From positions 1-10,698 of the forward strand of contig PWHX01000145.1 in the NCBI GenBank assembly GCA_003555415.1: a stretch of DNA of 10,698 nucleotides. Reading direction: 5' to 3'. The notes under the pieces were generated by a model. The model saw only the letters and a list, made by a program, of their open reading frames with translations, made no database searches and had not been told where the DNA came from. Shown here in pieces: positions 6,227 through 10,698 of the stretch. The position numbers and the translations under genes are program-made. The stretch comes from Syntrophomonadaceae bacterium. GTDB taxonomy: Bacteria > Bacillota > Dethiobacteria > SKNC01. Every line of letters begins with the position of its first letter. Position 1 is the stretch's first letter.

Positions 6227-6258
6227 AGAAATGCTATATGTATAAATAGCAAATTTCT
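6227..6258 (+). terminator. Possible weak terminator hairpin after the PIN toxin gene
   Basis: AGAAATGCTAT (6227-6237) pairs with 6246-6258 (ATAGCA...TTTCT), leaving a two-base bulge and an 8-base loop. The following sequence is T-rich but broken up. It contains a 12-base direct repeat, TTCTTACTTTTA, at 6255-6266 and 6270-6281. Termination strength is doubtful. Confidence 0.4.
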
Positions 6259-6356
6259 TACTTTTACAATTCTTACTTTTAGAGCATGTAGGAGTATTAA
6301 TTAGTATTGAGTAGATTTATTATATATCCTCCAGCCATTTTTTTTATATATAACTG

Positions 6357-6502
6357 TATAATAACTGAAAAGGATATAACATTTTATTGAAAGCTACCCT
6401 TATTCAGGTAAAAATGTTAGAATAGGTTTAGTATATTACTATAAACAATTAATAGGAGGTGAAAACCCCAACCTTGCATTTTTATGCAATTGGGCATAAT
6501 AA
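6357..6502 (+). promoter_or_regulatory. Structured metK leader with displaced Shine-Dalgarno
   Basis: A -10 box TATAAT (6357-6362, no clear -35) would start transcription near 6369. The RNA then holds a stem 6377-6385/6411-6419 (TAACATTTT with AAAATGTTA) capped by TACC/GGTA (6395-6398/6407-6410). A full-strength Shine-Dalgarno AGGAGGTGA (6454-6462) sits 40 bases before the GTG start. Between them, CCCAA (6467-6471) + TTGCAT (6474-6479) pairs with ATGCAA (6484-6489) + TTGGG (6490-6494). In an alternative fold, AGG-A-GGT (6454-6460) pairs with ACC (6465-6467) and CCT (6472-6474) around GAAA, hiding the Shine-Dalgarno. The two folds exclude each other. No S-box, SMK or other SAM riboswitch signature is recognisable. 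Confidence 0.5.
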
Positions 6503-7741
6503 GTGAAACGCTCTACTGATGAAAACAGGTATTTAGTTACGTCCGAATCTGTTACAGAAGGTCATCCCGATAAGATGTGCGACCAAATATCTGATGCTGT
6601 TCTGGATGCATTAATAGCGAAAGATCCCAATTCCAGGGTCGCCTGTGAAACAGCTGTTACTACCGGATGGGTAGGGGTCATGGGTGAAATTACGTCAAAA
6701 GCGAATATTGACATTGATCATGTTGTAAGAAAAACAATCAATGACATCGGGTACACTACTTCAGATTTCGGTTTTGATTATGATACCTGTGCTGTAACTG
6801 TAAGTTTGTGCAAACAATCCGCGGATATTGCCATGGGCGTTGATGAAGCCCTGGAAACCAGAGAAGACAAAATGAAAGAAAAGGAACTGGAATCTTTAGG
6901 AGCCGGAGACCAGGGAATGATGTTTGGTTATGCAACTAACGAAACCGAAGAATTGATGCCGGCCCCAATTTTGTTAGCTCACAAACTTGCATTAAAGTTA
7001 TCCGAAGTAAGGAAAAATGGAGAACTACCCTATTTACGTCCGGATGGTAAAACTCAGGTAACTGTGGAGTACATGGACAACAAGCCTATTGCTGTAGATA
7101 CTGTTATAGTATCCACCCAACACAGTCCAGATGTAGAACAGGAAAAAATTAGAGAGGACTTAATTGAAAAGGTTATTGGAAAAGTTATTCCAGAAAAGCT
7201 AATCAGCGAAAAAACCAAATATTATGTCAATCCTACTGGTCGTTTTGTTATAGGAGGCCCTAAAGGCGATGCAGGCCTTACCGGCAGGAAAATAGTTGTT
7301 GATACTTACGGAGGAGTAGGTCGCTTAGGAGGCGGTTGTTTTTCCGGAAAAGATCCTACTAAAGTAGACCGTTCAGCAACATATGCCGCCCGGTATGTAG
7401 CTAAAAATATAGTAGCTGCAGAATTAGCAGATAAATGTGAAATCCAGGTAGCCTATGCTATTGGTGTAGCCAAGCCTGTATCTATATGGGTAAATACTTT
7501 TGGCACAGGCAAAGTATCTGATGAAATCATTACCAGATTAGTAAAGGAAAGCTTTGACTTCCGGCCGGCTGCTAATATTGAGAGATTCCAACTCCGCAAA
7601 CCTATATACAGACAAACAGCTGCATATGGACATTTTGGAAGAAGTGATATTAATCTTCCATGGGAAAATACTGATTTGGCGGAAGAGTTGAAGAAAAAGT
7701 TGTTAGAACATATTCCTAATAAGAATAAATCTGCAGGCTAA
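6503..7741 (+). CDS. metK: S-adenosylmethionine synthetase
   Basis: Makes S-adenosylmethionine from methionine and ATP in the cytoplasm. It has 412 residues, slightly longer than the usual near 400. Motifs are ESVTEGHPDK at 15-24 (catalytic His21), GAGDQG at 133-138, GRKIVVDTYGG at 261-271 and GGGCFSGKDPTKVDRSA at 276-292, with IQVAYAIGVAKP after it. The start is GTG 6503: TAA at 6500-6502 blocks any upstream extension, and no good alternative precedes the ESVTEGHP motif. There is only a poor GGG close to the GTG; the strong Shine-Dalgarno is 40 bases away (see leader). The segment usually read as ARHGGGAFSGKD is GRLGGGCFSGKD here, an uncommon change near the active site. ahcY follows after 34 bases, so they form an operon. 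Confidence 0.97.
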   Translation: MKRSTDENRYLVTSESVTEGHPDKMCDQISDAVLDALIAKDPNSRVACETAVTTGWVGVMGEITSKANIDIDHVVRKTINDIGYTTSDFGFDYDTCAVTVSLCKQSADIAMGVDEALETREDKMKEKELESLGAGDQGMMFGYATNETEELMPAPILLAHKLALKLSEVRKNGELPYLRPDGKTQVTVEYMDNKPIAVDTVIVSTQHSPDVEQEKIREDLIEKVIGKVIPEKLISEKTKYYVNPTGRFVIGGPKGDAGLTGRKIVVDTYGGVGRLGGGCFSGKDPTKVDRSATYAARYVAKNIVAAELADKCEIQVAYAIGVAKPVSIWVNTFGTGKVSDEIITRLVKESFDFRPAANIERFQLRKPIYRQTAAYGHFGRSDINLPWENTDLAEELKKKLLEHIPNKNKSAG

Positions 7742-7775
7742 TAAAGCACAAAGTAAGTTTGGAGGGAATATATTT

Positions 7776-9023
7776 ATGGAAGTAAAAAATGATCTAGCTA
7801 TAAAAGGGCAGCAAAGGATTGAGTGGGCTAGAATAAAAATGCCCGTAGTTGAAACTATTTCTGAGAATTGGAAAAAAGAAAAGCCTTTAGCGGGCTTTCG
7901 TATCGCCGCATGTCTGCATGTTACTACTAAAACAGCTAATCTGGTACGTATTATTAAAGACGGTGGTGGAGAAGTAGCGTTATGCGCTTCAAATCCCCTT
8001 AGCACACAGGATGACGTAGTAGCTGCCCTAAACGAGGTTTACGGCATAAACACTTACGCTTTAAGAGGTGAAAGCAAAGAAAGTTTTTATGATAATATTC
8101 ACAAGGTATTAGATCTTAAGCCGCACATTACCATTGATGATGGAGCCGACCTGGTTAATACTCTGCATTCAGAAAGGCCCGAATTAATTGAAAATGTATT
8201 TGGCGGAACAGAAGAAACTACTACCGGTGTGATTCGACTAAAAGCCATGGCAAATGACAAGGTATTAAAATATCCTATGATAGCTGTAAATGACGCCCTT
8301 ACCAAGCATATGTTTGACAACAGGTATGGAACCGGGCAATCAACTATTGATGGAATTTTAAGAGCTACCAATAACCTTTTGGCCGGCAGTAACTTTATCG
8401 TAGTAGGATATGGATGGTGCGGAAGAGGTATTGCCAGCAAAGCTAGAGGAATGGGAGCTAGAGTTACTGTTGTAGAAGTAGATCCTACCAAAGCATTGGA
8501 AGCTGCAATGGATGGTTATTGGGTTAGCAGCATGAACAATGCTGCTCCAACTGCTGATTTTGTAGTTACAGCAACCGGCAATATAAATGTTGTAGATTCC
8601 AAGCACCTGAAACTGATGAAAGATGGAGTAATTGTCAGTAATGCAGGTCACTTTAACGTAGAAATAAACTTAAAAGATCTGGCAGAAAAAAGCAAACAAG
8701 TTAAACAGGTAAGAGAAAATATAGAGGAATACCTTTTAGAAGATGACAAAAGAATCTTTGTGATTGGTGAAGGAAGGCTGGTTAACCTGGCTGCCGGAGA
8801 AGGACACCCCTCAGATGTTATGGACATGAGTTTTGCTAACCAGGCTTTATCTGCAGAATATATATCCAGGGAAGGTAAAAACCTTGAAAATAATGTATAT
8901 TCTGTTCCCGAGAATATAGATAAAGAAATAGCCCGGTTAAAATTAATAAGTATGAATATAGAAATAGATGATATGACTGAAGAACAAGTCAAGTACCTGA
9001 ATTCTTGGGATGTTGGAACATAA
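7776..9023 (+). CDS. ahcY: Adenosylhomocysteinase (S-adenosylhomocysteine hydrolase), short thermophile/archaeal type
   Basis: Splits S-adenosylhomocysteine to adenosine and homocysteine, removing the inhibitor formed by methyl transfer. It has 415 residues. Seen in order: CLHVTTKTA (47-55), ASNPLSTQDD (71-80), DDGADL (121-126), GGTEETTTG (143-151), the catalytic region VNDALTKHMFDNRYGTGQS (171-189, with K177 and D181), and the NAD-binding GYGWCGRG (211-218) followed by VDP. The GYGWCGRG form and the lack of the long insert and C-terminal HYRY tail mark the Thermotoga/archaeal-like branch. Some archaeal members prefer S-inosylhomocysteine, so the exact substrate is a small open point. The ATG follows GGAGG (7761-7765) by 10 bases. 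It lies 34 bases after metK in the same operon. Confidence 0.96.
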   Translation: MEVKNDLAIKGQQRIEWARIKMPVVETISENWKKEKPLAGFRIAACLHVTTKTANLVRIIKDGGGEVALCASNPLSTQDDVVAALNEVYGINTYALRGESKESFYDNIHKVLDLKPHITIDDGADLVNTLHSERPELIENVFGGTEETTTGVIRLKAMANDKVLKYPMIAVNDALTKHMFDNRYGTGQSTIDGILRATNNLLAGSNFIVVGYGWCGRGIASKARGMGARVTVVEVDPTKALEAAMDGYWVSSMNNAAPTADFVVTATGNINVVDSKHLKLMKDGVIVSNAGHFNVEINLKDLAEKSKQVKQVRENIEEYLLEDDKRIFVIGEGRLVNLAAGEGHPSDVMDMSFANQALSAEYISREGKNLENNVYSVPENIDKEIARLKLISMNIEIDDMTEEQVKYLNSWDVGT

Positions 9024-9105
9024 ACCACCTATCGCACAGAACATATATAATTTAATGAATATATAAATTATCAATATTACATGTTAAACTGTAATTTCAA
9101 TGTGG

Positions 9106-9143
9106 ATGCACCTTCGCTGATTTTAAGATCAATCAAGGTGCAT
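9106..9143 (+). promoter_or_regulatory. Hairpin between ahcY and the methyltransferase gene
   Basis: ATGCACCTT (9106-9114) pairs perfectly with AAGGTGCAT (9135-9143). GATT (9119-9122) with AATC (9131-9134) extends the stem beyond a 4-base bulge. The following TCTACTATACG is not a U-run, so it may be a weak terminator, an mRNA processing or stabilising hairpin, or a regulator site. It ends 31 bases before the next start codon. Confidence 0.5.
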
Positions 9144-9174
9144 TCTACTATACGAATTTGGAGGTTGTTAGATA

Positions 9175-10698
9175 ATGGATTTCAGAGAAGGAGTAGTAGT
9201 CAACCCTTACTTAAGGTTAAATCATGAAGAAATTAATAAAATTCATAAAGCCAGTATGGAAATACTAATGAATCCGGGAGTAATAGTATTTCACAAGGAA
9301 GCTGCTAAACATTTTAAAGAAGCAGGAGCAGAAGTTATAGAAGCTCCCGAAGAGGGTGAAGCCTGGTCGGTGAAGATTCCTGAAGCTCTGCTGGATAAGG
9401 CTTTAAAAACTGTCCCTAAAAAAGTTGTCTTGGGAGCCAGGGACCCAAAGAACAGGCTGGTTATAGATGGAGAGAAACCAAGAGTTTATTTTGGTACCGG
9501 ATCAGAAACAAATTATATTTTAGAAACATGCATGGATACTTATGTTAAAAAAGACGAGCCGGAAACCACTGCAGTGATTCCAACATACAAGAAAAAAAGA
9601 GGAACCCTTAAAGATCTCTGTGAAATTGCCAGGCTGGGCGAAAACCTGGAAAATTTAGATTTTTTTATCAGGCCTGTTAATATTCAGGACCCGGAGGTAA
9701 CAAACGAAAATAAAGATGTTAACAAATTTTTTGCCTGTCTTGATAATATAACCAAGCACGTTCTGGCTGGATTAACAGATGTACGCCAGTTAGATAATGT
9801 TATTAAAATGGCAGAAATAATTGCAGGAGGTAAAGAAGCCCTCAAAGAAAACCCGGTGCTATCCTTTATAAGCTGCGTGACTAAAAGTCCCTTACAGCTA
9901 ACCGAAGAATCTACAACTAATATGCTGGCTGTTAATAAAAAAGGGTTTCCCATTGTAATATCCAGCAGTCCTCAAGGTGGCTCAACAGCACCAATAGATG
10001 AAATAGGAATTGTAAGTCAGATTAATGCAGAGATTTTAAGTGCAATAGTTTTGAGCCAGATAGCAAATCCTGGTTGTCCGGTTATCTACGGAAGCGTTCC
10101 AGTGAGGGCACGCATGGACAATTTGCATGACATGTATGGTGCACCTGAATTTAGCCAGTTTAATAAAAGTTGTGTGCAGATGGCCAGGTTTTATGGGCTA
10201 CCCTGTTATTCTTCCGCAGGGGTTTCAGATGCTAAAACTCCGGGGGTTCGGGCCTCCGTTGAAAAAATGTTATCACACCTTTCCGTATCTCAAGCTGGAC
10301 CTCATCTACTACACTACAGTTTCGGGCTTTTAGAAGAAACACAAACTTTCTGCCCTGAACAGGCAGTTCTGGATAATGCCCATATTGGCATGATTAAAAA
10401 AGTTTATAGTGAACTCAATGTTACAGATGAAAAAGTTGAAGATAATTTAAAAGTTATTAGAAAAGTGATGAAAAGTCCCTACCGCATTTATGCCAAGTAT
10501 GCCAGGAAAAAGTTACACTCAGGGGAACTCTACATGGAATACCCCTTTGAGAGTGACAGAGAGGATATGGATGAAACAGTAGCAAAGGCTAAGGAAGAAA
10601 AGGAAAGAATTTTAAACCTCTCGGCAAAAAAGCTGCCAGAAGATGTAAGAAACAAAGTACTGGAAGAGGTGCCTGGTATTCTGGAAAAACTACATTAA
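9175..10698 (+). CDS. MttB-family (trimethylamine/betaine:corrinoid) methyltransferase, non-pyrrolysine
   Basis: Expected to transfer a methyl group from a quaternary or tertiary amine to a corrinoid protein in the cytoplasm. It has 507 residues, as expected for MttB. Family segments seen are LNHEEINKIHKASMEIL near the N-terminus, YFGTGSETNYI, SPLQLTEESTTNMLA, SSSPQGGSTAPIDEIG, then NPGCPVIYGSVP and FYGLPCYSSAGVSDAKTPG, where MttB has its pyrrolysine region. There is no in-frame TAG, so it belongs with the non-Pyl homologs such as the glycine-betaine, proline-betaine and carnitine demethylases. The substrate is unknown. The final 60 or so residues are a charged helical tail. The ATG follows GGAGGT (9160-9165) by 9 bases. 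It lies 151 bases after ahcY with a hairpin between. No corrinoid protein gene is in view; the window ends at its stop codon. Confidence 0.9.
   Translation: MDFREGVVVNPYLRLNHEEINKIHKASMEILMNPGVIVFHKEAAKHFKEAGAEVIEAPEEGEAWSVKIPEALLDKALKTVPKKVVLGARDPKNRLVIDGEKPRVYFGTGSETNYILETCMDTYVKKDEPETTAVIPTYKKKRGTLKDLCEIARLGENLENLDFFIRPVNIQDPEVTNENKDVNKFFACLDNITKHVLAGLTDVRQLDNVIKMAEIIAGGKEALKENPVLSFISCVTKSPLQLTEESTTNMLAVNKKGFPIVISSSPQGGSTAPIDEIGIVSQINAEILSAIVLSQIANPGCPVIYGSVPVRARMDNLHDMYGAPEFSQFNKSCVQMARFYGLPCYSSAGVSDAKTPGVRASVEKMLSHLSVSQAGPHLLHYSFGLLEETQTFCPEQAVLDNAHIGMIKKVYSELNVTDEKVEDNLKVIRKVMKSPYRIYAKYARKKLHSGELYMEYPFESDREDMDETVAKAKEEKERILNLSAKKLPEDVRNKVLEEVPGILEKLH

Noticed and set aside
6255..6281. 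12-base direct repeat TTCTTACTTTTA twice, as a CRISPR or iteron start
   Set aside because: Only two copies, low complexity, 3-base spacing; more likely chance in AT-rich noncoding DNA.
6218..6502. S-box (SAM-I) or SMK riboswitch before metK
   Set aside because: None of the conserved blocks of these classes are present; only generic stems and a possible Shine-Dalgarno switch are seen.
8099..9028. Several minus-strand ORFs across ahcY
   Set aside because: All lie opposite a well-conserved enzyme gene; they are frame shadows with no family resemblance.
9106..9150. Intrinsic terminator separating ahcY from the methyltransferase gene
   Set aside because: The stem is good but no U-run follows, so it is recorded as a hairpin of unknown role.
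9175..10698. Pyrrolysine-containing MttB
   Set aside because: The whole 507-codon frame has no TAG, so the protein belongs with the non-pyrrolysine homologs.

Overview
The window is AT-rich chromosomal DNA. Strong AGGAGG-type ribosome binding sites, several TTG/GTG starts, a TPP riboswitch gating a hairpin-plus-U-run terminator, and the gene families present point to a low-GC anaerobic Firmicute of the Clostridia (inference). All ten genes with conventional reading frames end in TAA. The only in-frame TGA is inside a HesB-like gene, at the position where relatives have their conserved cysteine.

Layout: (1) 1-800, the 3' part of a membrane M28 metallopeptidase. (2) 912-943, a perfect 32-bp palindrome, then nth (endonuclease III, 993-1628). 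(3) 1691-1840, a TPP riboswitch and terminator controlling a Thi4-type thiazole synthase (1868-2644) that has His where yeast Thi4 has its sacrificial Cys. (4) 2704-3064, a small HesB/IscA-like gene interrupted by TGA at codon 34, best read as a selenoprotein. It has its own promoter and candidate SECIS hairpins just after the TGA, and meets a convergent isopropylmalate/isocitrate-family dehydrogenase (3061-4119, minus) with a 4-bp overlap. (5) 4326-5234, a zinc-ribbon plus RDD membrane protein, ending in a bidirectional terminator that may also serve a 57-residue minus-strand ORF (5297-5470). (6) 5495-6217, an AbrB-type antitoxin and PIN-toxin pair with an inverted repeat over its promoter. 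(7) 6357-10698, a methyl-cycle block: metK behind a structured leader with a displaced Shine-Dalgarno, ahcY of the short thermophile/archaeal type, and a non-pyrrolysine MttB-family corrinoid methyltransferase.

How the genes fit together: metK makes S-adenosylmethionine, and AhcY clears the S-adenosylhomocysteine left after methyl transfer. The MttB-family protein is expected to move a methyl group from a methylated amine or betaine to a corrinoid protein. Its position next to metK and ahcY suggests, but does not prove, a link between corrinoid methyl transfer and methionine regeneration. Selenocysteine use, Thi4 that needs free sulfide, and corrinoid methyl transfer are all typical of anaerobic metabolism.

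The most notable item is the HesB-like selenoprotein. Ordinary gene calling misses it because TGA is read as stop. HesB-like selenoproteins are a known but uncommon class, so this is a recoded gene needing correct annotation rather than a wholly new family. The most open-ended item is the metK leader RNA, which matches no SAM riboswitch class I recognise.
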